The notes beneath the pieces are model-generated. The model was not told where the DNA came from, did not search any database, and was given only the letters and a program-made list of their open reading frames with translations. The translations under genes were made by a program, and so were the position numbers. DNA of 64,000 bases, from the NCBI RefSeq assembly GCF_905171765.1, contig NC_053391.1, positions 154,685,565-154,749,564 of the forward strand, read 5' to 3'. The DNA is from Bufo bufo. Lineage: Eukaryota; Chordata; Amphibia; Anura; Bufonidae. Below, in pieces: positions 22,023-31,020 of this stretch (within the stretch, counting starts at the first letter, position 1; each line of letters opens with the position of its first letter).

Positions 22023-22790
22023 GTCTGAATGGAGCCTTACAGGGGGGTGATCAATGACAGGGGGGTAATCAATGACAGGGGGGTGATCAGGGAGTCTATA
22101 TGGGGTGATCACCACAGTCATTGATCACGCCCCTGTAAGGCTCCATTCAGACGTCTGTATGCGTTTTGCGGATCCGATCCATCTATCAGTGGATCCGTAA
22201 AAATCATGCGGACGTCTGAATGGAGCTTTACAGGGGGGTGATCAATGACAGGGGGGTAATCAATGACAGGGGGGTGATCAGGGAGTCTATATGGGGTGAT
22301 CACCACAGTCATTGATCACGCTCCTGTAAGGCTCCATTCAGACGTCCGTATGCGTTTTGCGGATCCGATCCATCTATCAGTGGATCCGTAAAAATCATGC
22401 GGATGTCTGAATGGAGCTTTACAAGGGGGTGATCAATGACAGGGGGGTAATCAATGACAGGGGGGTGATCAGGGAGTCTATATAGGGTGATCACCACAGT
22501 CATTGATCACGCCCCTGTAAGGCTCCATTCAGACATCCGTATGCGTTTTGCGGATCCGATCCATCTATCAGTGGATCCGTAAAAATCATGCGGACGTCTG
22601 AATGGAGCTTTACAGGGGGGTGATCAATGACAGGGGGGTGATCAATGACAGGAAGGTGATCAGGGAGTCTATATGGGGTGATCAGAGGCTAATAAGGGGT
22701 TAATAAGTGACAGGGGGGGGTGTAGTGTAGTGTGGTGCTTGGTGCTACATATTGCTGAGCTACCTGTGTCCTCTGGTGGTCGATCCAAAC
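22023..22790. repeat. 191-bp tandem repeat, about four copies
   Basis: The landmark GTCTGAATGGAGC falls at about 22023, 22214, 22405 and 22597, giving a 191-192 bp period. Each unit contains the sub-repeat GGGGGGTGATCAATGACA two or three times, GCGTTTTGCGGATCCGATCC and ATCTATCAGTGGATCCGTAA. Copies differ at few positions. The last unit runs into unique sequence near 22690. Open stretches on the minus strand here are artefacts. Confidence 0.9.
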
Positions 22791-23082
22791 AAAGGGGACC
22801 ACCAGAGGACCAGGTAGCAGGTATATTAGACGCTGTTATCAAAACAGCGTCTAATATACCTGTTAGGGGTTAAAAATATCACATCTCCAGCCTGCCAGCG
22901 AACGATCGCCGCTGGCAGGCTGGAGATCCACTCGCTTACCTTCCGTTCCTGTCAACGCGCGTGCCTGTGTGCGCGCGTTCACAGGAAATCTCGCGTCTCG
23001 CGAGAGGACGCGCCGGCGCGTCCAGGCGGAATGAATCAACCACCTCCAGGACGCGTCGCTGCGTTCGGCGGTCAGGAGGTGG
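22770..23082. repeat. GC-rich right end with perfect hairpins
   Basis: Consecutive inverted repeats are visible: GTCCTCTGGTGGTC with GACCACCAGAGGAC (about 22768-22812), AGGTATATTAGACGCTGTT with its reverse complement (about 22819-22861), and CTCCAGCCTGCCAGCG with its reverse complement (about 22886-22926). A CpG-rich tail with GCGCGC runs follows. Non-coding, part of the TTAA element. Confidence 0.75.
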
Positions 23083-23086
23083 TTAA

Positions 23087-23364
23087 ACCCATTTTTATCT
23101 CTGCTTTGTACCTGGTTAAGGGGAGTGGTTTGTGATTCCAGGTGCTATTAATTGCACCACTGAACTCATCCTAAGCTCGCTCTACCTGGGCTTCATGTAC
23201 TAAGTGGGCTTGTGAATAAGTGGAGTTTAAAGAACCAAAGTGCAAGACAAGGAGCAAGAAACTAAGGTTTGATAGATTTTCCTTGCGTGTTGTTGGCTTG
23301 ATTCTAGCTAGTCCTCCAACTACAGCAGACAGGGTCTAATTATAACTCATATTTACTGTTTTCT
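23087..23364. other. Flank between TTAA element and MITE
   Basis: No gene is seen. It carries the second copy of the 61-bp segment described at 19672 (here about 23184-23243). The rest is unassigned. Confidence 0.4.
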
Positions 23365-23367
23365 TTA

Positions 23368-24276
23368 GGGCTCTTTCACACAAGCAGATGCCGTGCATGG
23401 AATCCGCTGTGTGAAAGAGAGCCAAGCCGCACTCTGGAAAACAGAGACATGGAGCATTAACATGATTAATAATGTAACGAAGGGCAAGCGGCGCGTGCTT
23501 CCTTCGTAGCACTGCCGGCAACCTGCGCAAGGAGAGGGGCAAGGATGTAGCCTGCATCCTCGTCTCCATGGCAGCAGGCGAGCAGCAGGGGAGCCAAGCG
23601 CCGATAATTATGATCAGTGCTCGGCTCAGTTGGGCTGCTGTGAGTCATGTGACGCTGGCCATGTCATGTGACTCACCAGCCAGGCCTATTTAAACAGGCA
23701 GCCTGCTGGCCACAGGTTGCCTGTGATTAAGGTCTTTATACACTCCTGTATTCCTGGCATTGTCTTCCTGAATACTGACCTCGGCTCTGGTCGTTTCACC
23801 TTGCTTATGCTCATACCCTGTTGCTTGTCGTGATCTTGTGGTACTGACTTCCGGCTTGTGTTTGGACTCGCTCTTGTTGCTCCCTTGTTCTGATTTGACT
23901 TCCTGGTATTTGACTTCGGCTAGTTTGACTTGCTTTGTGTTCTGTCTGTCCTGTCTTTTGTTTTCCCCTGCACTTAAGTTAGGACTGCCGTCCAGTTGTG
24001 CCCTGTTGCCTAGGACGGATCGTGCAAGTAGGTATGGGCAGAGGCGTGGGTGGCAGTCAGGGATTGCACGCTTCCCTACTCCCGTCCGTGACAGATAATG
24101 CTTCATGCCTCTCTGTGACCTTTTTACTACAAAATCACAGTGACAAGGAACTCACTGTGAGGCATGGAGCATTATCAATCATGTTAATGCTCCATGTCTC
24201 TGCTGTCCAGAGCGCAGCTTGGATCTCTTTCATGCAGTGGATTACCCGCACGGTATTCGTTCGTGTGAAAGAGCCC
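23368..24276. mobile_element. Palindromic MITE with TTA duplication, split by a solo LTR
   Basis: Termini GGGCTCTTTCACAC (23368) and, reversed, GGGCTCTTTCACAC (ending 24276) are perfect inverted repeats with TTA on both borders (23365-23367, 24277-24279). The arms stay complementary inward: GAGACATGGAGCATTAACATG on the left has its reverse complement at about 24181-24202. The solo LTR at 23473-24093 sits in the middle. Without it the MITE would be about 285 bp. TWA target and termini fit PIF/Harbinger-type MITEs. Confidence 0.85.
23473..24093 (+). mobile_element. Solo LTR of a Ty3/gypsy family
   Basis: The segment begins TGTAACG and ends CCGTGACA, like the LTRs of the full element at 40228-45445. 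Its core GCAGCCTGCTGGCCACAGGT (about 23699-23718) and the paired GTCATGTGAC boxes are shared with the other copies. It is bordered by AATAA and GATAA, a 5-bp duplication with one change; the opposite arm of the host MITE supports GATAA as the original. It reads in the plus direction from promoter boxes to TATTTAAA. A solo LTR arises by recombination between the LTRs of a full copy. Confidence 0.82.
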
Positions 24277-24301
24277 TTACTGTTTATCCCCATTTTTAAA
24301 C

Positions 24302-25500
24302 ATGTGCTCCATGGACAATGCTACTAAGTGTGTGTTCTGTGCAATGTATGCGTGCCTTGAAGAGCCATTCGAGGGTGAATACATTTGCACTAGATGCAAT
24401 CATGTTGCATATTTGGAAGCCAAGATCTTGGATCTAAATAATCATCTTGAAATACTTAGGGCATTGCAAAGCTGGAGAGAGGCTTAGACCTCACTGTGTA
24501 GGCACTGACTGGGGGGAGTGAAATGGAGGTGGGAGGAAGAGGGCAAGATCAGGACTATCAGGTCAGCAGTTGGGTTAATGTAGGAAGAAGGTGTAGAGGG
24601 AAAAGTGCCAAGGAGGCTAGTCCTGAGCTGGAACGCCCTAGTAAATATGCCTGTTTGGCTGATATTAGTAATGAAAGCCCAGGGCCAGCAACACTGCAGC
24701 AGGGTGTTTCTCCTAGCAACCAGGCGGATGCCCCCTGCAGGAAGGACGGGAAAAGGAGTGCAGCAAAGTTTAGACAGATGCTGGTGGTAGGTGACTCTAT
24801 TATTAGGAGGACAGACAGGGTCTTCTGTCGCCGGATGTCACATACTAAATTTGCACTTTATAAAACATTCTTGCTTAAGCAACCTTCATATTTTATGTTT
24901 GCAATATTTTTACTTTAATGCTGTATATGACAGTAGGATGATTAAAAAATGTTATACAATAAATGCAAAAATGTTAAACTTCAGTATAAAAAGTCAGTAT
25001 TTATGATTTAAGACAGGGTCATCTGTCGCCGAGACCGTGAATGCCAAACAGTGTGTTGTCTTCTGGGTGCTCGGATTCAGCATATTGCAGATATATCGAA
25101 TAGCGAATAGACAGATTGCTGGGTGGGGCTAGGGAAGACCCGGGGTTCATGGTACATATTGGCACCAATGACAAAATCAGAGGAAGATGGAAGATCCTTA
25201 AAAATGATTTTATGGAAAAAGGAGAGAAGCTCAAGTCCAGGAACTCCAAGGTAGTATTTTCAGAAATACTACCAGTGCCATGAGCGGCACAAGAGAGACA
25301 ACGGGAGCTTAGGGTGTTAAATAAGTGGCTCAGAAGCTGGTGCAGGAAGGAAGGGTTTGGGTAAATGGAGAACTGGGCTGACTTCTCTGTCGGTTACAGA
25401 CTCTACAGTAGAGATGGGCTGCACCTAAATGGTGAGGGTGCAACTGCCCTGGGGAAAAAATGGTTAGATTGCTGGAAGAGCTTTAAACTAGGATCAAGGG
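24302..25500 (+). pseudogene. CR1 ORF1 with cysteine pairs and GDSL-esterase domain
   Basis: The first open stretch (24302-24487) has CVFC and CTRC pairs, a possible zinc-binding head, then a leucine-rich segment. The stretch from 24523 leads to VVGDSIIRR (24785-24811), the first block of a GDSL/SGNH esterase. After the 178-nt insertion the frame resumes near 25032. The second block, HIGTND, lies near 25158 and the last, RDGLHLN, near 25411. CR1 ORF1 proteins bind element RNA and often carry such an esterase (family knowledge). In-frame stops occur after about 25280. The start at 24302 is the first ATG of the cysteine-pair frame. Confidence 0.7.
24814..25031 (+). mobile_element. Short retro-insertion with 20-bp target duplication
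   Basis: GACAGGGTCTTCTGTCGCCG (24814-24833) recurs at 25012-25031 with one change and brackets a 178-nt AT-rich insert that interrupts the CR1 esterase frame. Removing the insert and one duplicate restores colinearity with a CR1 ORF1. The insert contains AATAAATG and ends GATTTAA. A duplication of this length points to LINE-driven insertion of an RNA of unknown origin, possibly a 3' UTR fragment. Confidence 0.7.
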
Positions 25501-25582
25501 GGAAGGTGGGGGGGATCATACTAATAAGGGGGTAGATAGTGTAGATAGAGAATGGGATATAGGAGGGGACAGTGGGGAATTA

Positions 25583-27170
25583 GTGGGGGCTGGGGTTAGT
25601 GAGAAAAGTAGGGAGAAGACAAGGCAGAACTATAAACTGATGAAAAACAGAACTGCTGGTAACAAGAACCTGTTACATACAAACATCAACCAAGGTAACC
25701 CAAAAATCCCAGATATTCACTTTACAGGTAATAGTAATTTAAGATGTATTTTCACAAATGCCAGAAGTCTAGCTAGCAAAATTCTGGAGGCTATGGTACT
25801 AGAAGAACACATAGATGTAGTTGGTGTTGGCTGAGACATGGTTGGATTCTTCGCATGACTGGGCTGTAAATATTGAGGAAGGAAAAACAGCACTTTAGAC
25901 TCCTTCAATAATCCGTGGATATAGGGAAGCAATAGGGCCACAGAAAGCAGCAGAGTCTCCACTCATTCGTCTCTGTCAGAGAACAAAGGATAGCCACAAT
26001 AGTGAAATACCATCACATCTACTACCTGGATGTATGCAATTTTATACTGCTTGTATTCTATTCACCTTTGTGAGTATAATAAATACTGTTATTCCGTTTA
26101 TGTGATGGTATTTCACTATTGTGGCTATCCTTTTGTCTCTGACAGAGGCGAATGAGTGGAGACTCTGCTGCTTTCTGCGGCCCTATTGCTTCCCTATATC
26201 CACGGATTATTGAAGGAGTCTAAAGTGGTATTTTTCCTGCCTTCTGGAGCAGCGCGGTCCAACTGGAAAAAGGATTGAGATTTATGTGAACTGTACCCAC
26301 TTCACGATTGGGACCTGCGATGCAGAGAAAAGCAATGTGCCAGAGACTATTTGATTTATTTGTAAATATTGAGGGTTTTACACTATTTAGCAAAGACAGG
26401 GTCAATAGAAAAGGTGGTGGTGTGTGCCTGTATGTGAGGAGTGATCTGAAGACAAGTGTGAAAGAGGCAATTATGGGTGAGGATGGTTAGGATGTGGAAA
26501 CCTTATGGGTGGAAGTTCAAAGGAATATAAACACTGAAAAAATAATACATGGTGTAATCTATAGACCCCCTAACATCACAGAGGAGATAGAAACGCAACT
26601 GTATAACCAAATAGAGTGGGTTGCACAGTCTGGTACAGTGGTCATAATGGGAGATTTTAACTTCCCAGACATTGACTGGGTTCATGATTCTGCCTCAACC
26701 GCAAAGGGGAGAAAATTCCTCAACTTGCTGTAGGACCACTTTATGGGCCAGTTTGTAGAAGCCCCCACTAGGGGCGATGCTCTGTTGGATCTGGTAATCT
26801 CTAATGATGCAGAGCGTGTTGGAAATGTTACTATTCGAGAAACACTAGGTAATAGTGACCACACTATAATTATATTCCCCCTAAACTATAAGAAGCAAAC
26901 TCTGTCAGGCAGAGCAAAGAAACTGAGTTTTAAAAATGCTAATTTCCCTGGGTTGAGGGCAGCATTTCAGGGCATAGACTGGGAGCAGCTACTGTCACAT
27001 AATAATACTGAGGCTAAATGGGAGAGCTTTAAATCCACATTGAGTAATTGCACTAAAACAATGATTCCTTTAGGTAACAAGTATAAAGGGCTAAAATTAA
27101 ACCCCCCATGGCTTACAGCTACTGTAAAAAGGGCAATAAAAGACAAAAAAAACGGCATTTAAAGAATACA
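25583..27170 (+). pseudogene. CR1 ORF2, endonuclease domain
   Basis: From about 25740 the frame reads NLRCIFTNARSLASK, the N-motif of an APE-type LINE endonuclease. The frame then breaks near 25834 and meets the palindromic insertion at 25879. Beyond it the domain continues with GFTLFSKDRVNRKGGGVCLYV (26371-26433), VIYRPPN and GDFNFPDIDW (26650-26679), and NSDHTIIIF (26853-26879). GDFN and SDH are conserved catalytic blocks of this nuclease, which nicks the chromosomal target. Stops near 26490 and 26733 split the domain. Confidence 0.75.
25879..26360. mobile_element. Palindromic insertion with 14-bp target duplication
   Basis: TGTAAATATTGAGG occurs at 25865-25878 and 26361-26374. Between the copies lies a 482-bp insert with long inverted arms (about 25880-26017 and 26100-26239), containing CTCCTTCAATAATCCGTGG and GGCTATCC with their reverse complements. 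An 82-nt spacer separates the arms, and an unpaired ~120-nt right part contains GCAGCGCGGTCC. A 14-bp duplication is too long for usual DNA transposons, so LINE-mediated integration of a fold-back RNA is a possible reading. Confidence 0.75.
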
Positions 27171-27299
27171 AATCTGAGGGGTCAGCTGTAGCATTTGAAG
27201 ATTACAAAGGGGTTAATAAAAGCTGTAAAAAGGAGATAAAATAAGCAAAAATACAAAACGAACGGCAGGTGGCAAAAGAGAGCAAAACAAATCCCAAAA

Positions 27300-28612
27300 A
27301 ATTCTTTAAATACATAAATGCTAAAAAACCAAGGTCCGAGCAGGTAGGTCCTCTAAATAATGGTAAATGGTCACTGAAGATAAGGAAAAGGCAGATTTAC
27401 TCAATGGGTTTTTAAGCTCTGTATATAAAAAAGGAGAGAAAAGAGCTGATATCTATGGTGCTGGGGCTGTCAGTACATCCAGTAATTGCTTCGCGCTCCT
27501 TCCCTTCGGTGCCGCCGGCGCCCCCTGCGATAACTTCGAAGCAAGGACATGTGCTGTGTCCACGTCTCCAGGGCAACAGGAGGAGGGGAGGACCCGGCTG
27601 CGCACCCCTCCTTAGCGTGGTCGGCATCCTTCGCTCCCGTAGTTTCGGTGAAAAGTCTGAGCGCCGAACTGGGCACTCGGCGCTCAGCAGGATGCAGGGG
27701 GATGAGTCATGTGACGCTGGCCACGTCACATGACTCCCTCTCTCTCCTATTTAACAGGCAGCCTGCTGGCCACAGGTTGCCTGTGATTAAGGTCCTATTC
27801 CTTGTGTACATTCCGTTGGCATTTCACTTGGTATTTGTATTTCGGCTTGTTACTTGACTTCGTCTTTTGCTTGCTCCCTGTGTCCTACTGCTTCTCCTGG
27901 TATTGACTCTCTGATTGTACATTGATGCTGATTCTGCTTTTTCCCTGGTACCGCCTTGACCTCCTGGTTTTGACCTTGCTAGTTTGACCTCTCTTTGTTT
28001 GTCTGTTTGTTTGTCTCTCCGCGCTTACGCAGGTTAGGGATCGCTGCCCAGTTGCGCTCCATTGCCTGGGATGGGTAAGTGCAAATAGGCAGGGACAGAG
28101 GCGTGGGTGGAGTCAGTTTGCACCTTCCCTATTCCCCTTCTCGTGACAGTAATATCCTCAATTGGATAACTGTAGATATGGTTCAAGATGAGTTAAATAA
28201 GGTAAATGCGAGCAAGGCTCCGGGTCCAGATGCATTACAATCAAGAGTGCTTAAAGAGCTCAGTTTATTCATTGCTGTGCCCCTGTTTATAATTTTTAAA
28301 GATTCTCTAGGTACTGGTACAGTGCCAAGTGATTGGCACAAGGCAAATGTGGTGCCCATATTACAAAAAAAGGATCTAGGTCCTTCACAGGTAATTATAG
28401 ACCAGTTAGGCTTGAAATGTATAGTTTGCAATTGGATTGAAATCTGGCTGAAGGACTGTGTCCAGAGAGTTTTGGTCAATGATTCCTTTTCAGATTGGTC
28501 CCGGGTTATAAGTGGTGTACCCCAAGGTTCAGTGCTGGGCCCTCTATTATTTAATGAATTTTTTAATGATATCGAGGAAGCGATTAATAGCACTATTTAT
28601 ATTTTTGCTATG
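27300..28612 (+). pseudogene. CR1 ORF2, reverse transcriptase, split and deleted
   Basis: Before the solo LTR the frame ends in EKADLLNGFLSSVYKKGE. After the LTR it continues in register with ILNWITVDMVQDELNKVNASKAPGPDALQSRVLKEL and SDWHKANVVPI. An internal deletion near 28395 removes the block with the first catalytic aspartate. The frame then reads GVPQGSVLGPLLF and stops in STIYIFA, just before the expected paired aspartates, at the junction with Penelope-like element 2. The CR1 part therefore has no complete active site. Confidence 0.8.
27487..28148 (+). mobile_element. Solo LTR (Ty3/gypsy family) inside CR1
   Basis: The 662-bp segment starts TGCTTCGCG and ends CTCGTGACA, bordered by GTAAT on both sides (27482-27486, 28149-28153). 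Joining the flanks across one GTAAT keeps the CR1 reverse transcriptase in frame, so the borders are firm. It shares GTCATGTGAC (27706-27715), GTCACATGAC (27725-27734), TATTTAACAGGCAGCCTGCT and GCCACAGGTTGCCTG with the other LTRs. The start has lost the TGTAACG form seen elsewhere. Confidence 0.88.
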
Positions 28613-28675
28613 TAATACTGTACAATCCATGTTCCATATCATCTCATTCTAATGTAAACTTTTTTTCTTTTCAGG

Positions 28676-29515
28676 AACTTACGAATATTTCCCATATGCA
28701 ACAATCTTGCCCAATTCCGGAAGAACCTTATAGTAATGATTCTTCTCATAATTTTATTATGTATAACCGTGATTTTTATCTGGTCCAATCGCGTTCATCT
28801 GCGTTGGACCGCTTCCAGGAATTGGTTGAGCGAGATTTGTGTACTCTCAATAAGACAGTGCAAACACAACGTGTTAATAAATCTGTTAATAATCTATCAT
28901 ATAGGGAGCGCACTGCTCTTAGAGAATTGGAAAATATGAGGGATATTACAATAAAACAGGTGGGTCTGTTGTGGTTATGGATCGACTCATTTTTGAATCC
29001 CAGAATCTTATTATGTTAGAGGATACTGATACTTATTTAGAACTAAACCACAACCCAACACCACAGTATGAACAGGAGTTGTTGTACCTTTTGTCCTTTG
29101 GCATTGAACATGATTTTCTGAATCAAAAACAAGTGGACTATATATATGTTCCTCATCCTGCTATTCCTATATTTCAGTCATTGCCAAAGGTAGATAAGGG
29201 AGGTTTTCCTCCTCCTATGCGTCCTATTGTAGTAGGCATTGGATCTTTTACAGAGAGGTTATCTGCCTGGATTGACAGTATTTTGCAGCCGTTGATCAAA
29301 ACGACCACGGGCTTCCTTTTGGATACTAGAACTGTCTTACAGTCTTTTTTTAATTTTGTATGGTGGCCTGGTTATGTTTGGATCACAGCTGATGTAACCT
29401 CTTTGTATACAACCATTCCGCACAACTTGGCTATTGTTTCTCTCAAATGGTTTCTAAATATATATTCTAAGTTTAGTCCTGCTTTTCAAAATTATATTTC
29501 AAAGTGGTTTTGTTT
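28676..29515 (+). pseudogene. Penelope 2 reverse transcriptase, N-terminal half
   Basis: The 28696 frame starts in the usual N-terminal region (RDFYLVQSRSSALDRF, SYRERTALRELENM) and loses register near 28960. The next frame picks up GGSVVVMD (the family GG.VVV block), then LPKVDKG and RPIVVG, and motif A, WITADVTSLYTTIPH (29378-29422), with the catalytic aspartate. The domain is cut at 29515 by a minus-strand LINE fragment and resumes at 30469. A CTTTTCAG just before 28676 resembles a splice acceptor, but nothing else supports an intron. Confidence 0.8.
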
Positions 29516-30468
29516 TTCAGAATCAGAATCAGCTTTATTCGCCAAACACGACACAATCGATCGTGCCCGGAATTGGGTTAGGCACAGGTACAGGCATAGT
29601 ACTAGTGGTTGACAAGAGGCGGTGGGGAACACGAGGGGGGGAGTAAGGTTCTGCGATGGGCACAGCAGGGGCGAGGGATTATGAGCGGGAGATGGGGCGT
29701 GGTGAGGTCAGCGGTCTGACGGCCGTTGGGAAGAAAGTGTTCAGCCTTCTCGATGTCCTTGCAGAGCCTGATATCTGCAGCCGGACTTTAGACATCTGAA
29801 GAGATGATGGCCCGGATGGCAGTGGTCATTGGATATTTTCAGAGCCCTGGAGTGCAGTCTGTCGGAGAAGATAGAGTATTGGGGAGGTAGTGGCAGTCGG
29901 GTAGTTCTCTCCGCCGAGCTGAAGACCCTTTGTAGTTTGCGCTTGTCACTGGCTGATGAGCCGGCATACCAAACCAGGAGAGACGAGCACAGGACCGACT
30001 CAATGGTGCAGGAGTAGAAGGACTTCAGTAGGTCCTGTGCCATGCCGAACTTCTTCAGTTGTTGAAGGAAGAAGAGCCCCTGGTGAGCCTTCTTTATGAT
30101 AGACGAGATGTTGGGACGCCAGGATAGGTCCTCAGAGATTGTCGTGCCTAGGAGGCGGGTGCTGGGTACCCTTGCGACTTCAGACCCGTCAATGTAGGTT
30201 GGGGGTGGATTTTCCCTTCTCTTCCTGAAGTCGGTGACCGTCTTTGTGGTGTTTAGGACCAGATTGTGCGCGCCGCACCAGTTGCTGACCCTGTCGATTT
30301 CCTTACGGTAGGCCTGCTCATCGTTGTTGCTAATCAGGCCCACGAGTGTGGTGTTATCTGCGAACTTGATGACTTTAACCAATGCTTCAGCCGATCTGCA
30401 CTCGTTCGTGTATAGAGAGAACAGGAACGGCGATAGTAAACATCCCTGAGGGGCGCCAGTGTTGGTGA
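29516..30468 (-). mobile_element. 5'-truncated LINE (CR1/L2/Rex-like) inside Penelope 2
   Basis: The minus strand encodes the end of a LINE reverse transcriptase: TGAPQGCLLSPFLFSLYTNE, then VIKFADNTTLVGLI, where the second catalytic aspartate is replaced by asparagine (FADN). Then come NLVLNTTKT, STRLLGTTISEDLSW, a helical thumb and a C-terminal HPGHHLFRCLKSGCRYQ. The 3' end, at the left, is GAATAAAGCTGATTCTGATTCTG, a hexamer-type tail common in LINEs of this group. It is truncated just upstream of the active site. The exact clade is uncertain. Confidence 0.82.
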
Positions 30469-31005
30469 CTTGTTATTTGTCTAAAAAATTATGTTTTTAT
30501 GTTTAATCAACGCTTCTTTTTACAGCGTATTGGAGTATTCATGAGGGCGAAGTTCTCGCCCTTCTTGGCAATCATATATATTGCATGGTGGGAGCATAAC
30601 TATTTATTTTCTTCAGATTATCCTTGGCTAGCCTTCTTGCAATGGTATGGTCGTTATATTGATGATTTGTCATTTACATGGTCAGAGGACCAAGCGACAA
30701 TACCGCTGTTTGAAGAGTTTCTCAGCAATAATAAATGCAATCTTAAATTTACACTTTATTTTGATGCCTCCACCATCCCATATTTCGATCTCCTTCTCAT
30801 AGGTGATGTTAGTACTTCCAAGGTGACGACACATACATATCGGAAGGAAACCGCCGGCAAAACCACTCTTCTTGCTACATCATGTTATCTCCCACATATC
30901 ATTCACAATAAACCTAAATATATACGCGCTAGACGCAATTGTTCTGACAATGAGGCTTTTTCAAAAGAGTTGAATGTAGTTGCCGACCGTCTAACAATAC
31001 GGTAA
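30469..31005 (+). pseudogene. Penelope 2 reverse transcriptase, C-terminal half
   Basis: After the LINE the Penelope frame resumes with FMFNQRFFLQ and AKFSPFLAIIYIAWWE, followed by motif C YGRYIDDLSFTW (about 30651-30686) with the paired aspartates. Then come STIPYFDLL and the conserved tail IRARRNCSDNEAF, which matches the equivalent IRARR-type tail of element 1 (RARRNCTTEEAF). The frame closes at 31003-31005. The active-site residues of both halves are present, so the copy was probably functional before the LINE landed. Confidence 0.82.
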
Positions 31006-31020
31006 TATTCAAATCAGTCC

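Larger units (their letters stand above)
19821..23082. mobile_element. TTAA-flanked palindrome-rich element, CCACCTC termini
   Basis: The element begins CCACCTCAGCCCC and ends GGTCAGGAGGTGG, with TTAA at both borders (19817-19820, 23083-23086), fitting a Kolobok- or piggyBac-type non-autonomous element. The interior is an ordered series of large palindromes (20418-21860), a 191-bp tandem repeat (22023-22790) and a GC-rich right end with several perfect hairpins. The start of a second copy lies at 62877. No transposase frame was found, and the minus-strand open stretches are by-products of the repeats. Confidence 0.75.
24285..28612 (+). mobile_element. CR1-type LINE with multiple insertions
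   Basis: The plus strand carries a CR1-like ORF1 (cysteine pairs, then a GDSL-type esterase) followed by ORF2 (endonuclease, then reverse transcriptase). This two-ORF layout is that of CR1 LINEs. The 3' half stops within the reverse transcriptase at 28612, exactly where Penelope-like element 2 begins. Three insertions interrupt the copy: 24834-25011, 25879-26360 and the solo LTR 27487-28148, each with a target duplication. Stops and deletions show that it is inactive. Confidence 0.8.

Noticed and set aside
21894..22503. Minus-strand open stretches of 64-75 residues with the same TVVITPYRLPDHPP start
   Set aside because: They are repeated products of the 191-bp tandem repeat and have no independent support.
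26240..26360. tRNA-like promoter in the unpaired part of the palindromic insertion
   Set aside because: The phrase GCAGCGCGGTCC is suggestive, but I could not find A and B boxes at proper spacing or a cloverleaf.
28660..28676. Splice acceptor (CTTTTCAG) before the Penelope 2 frame, suggesting an intron-containing gene
   Set aside because: There is no matching donor or upstream exon, and the left side is a broken CR1 reverse transcriptase.
29505..30475. Target duplication of the LINE inside Penelope 2
   Set aside because: TTGTTTTTC on the left and TTGTTATTTGTC on the right are only loosely similar, too weak to call in T-rich sequence.
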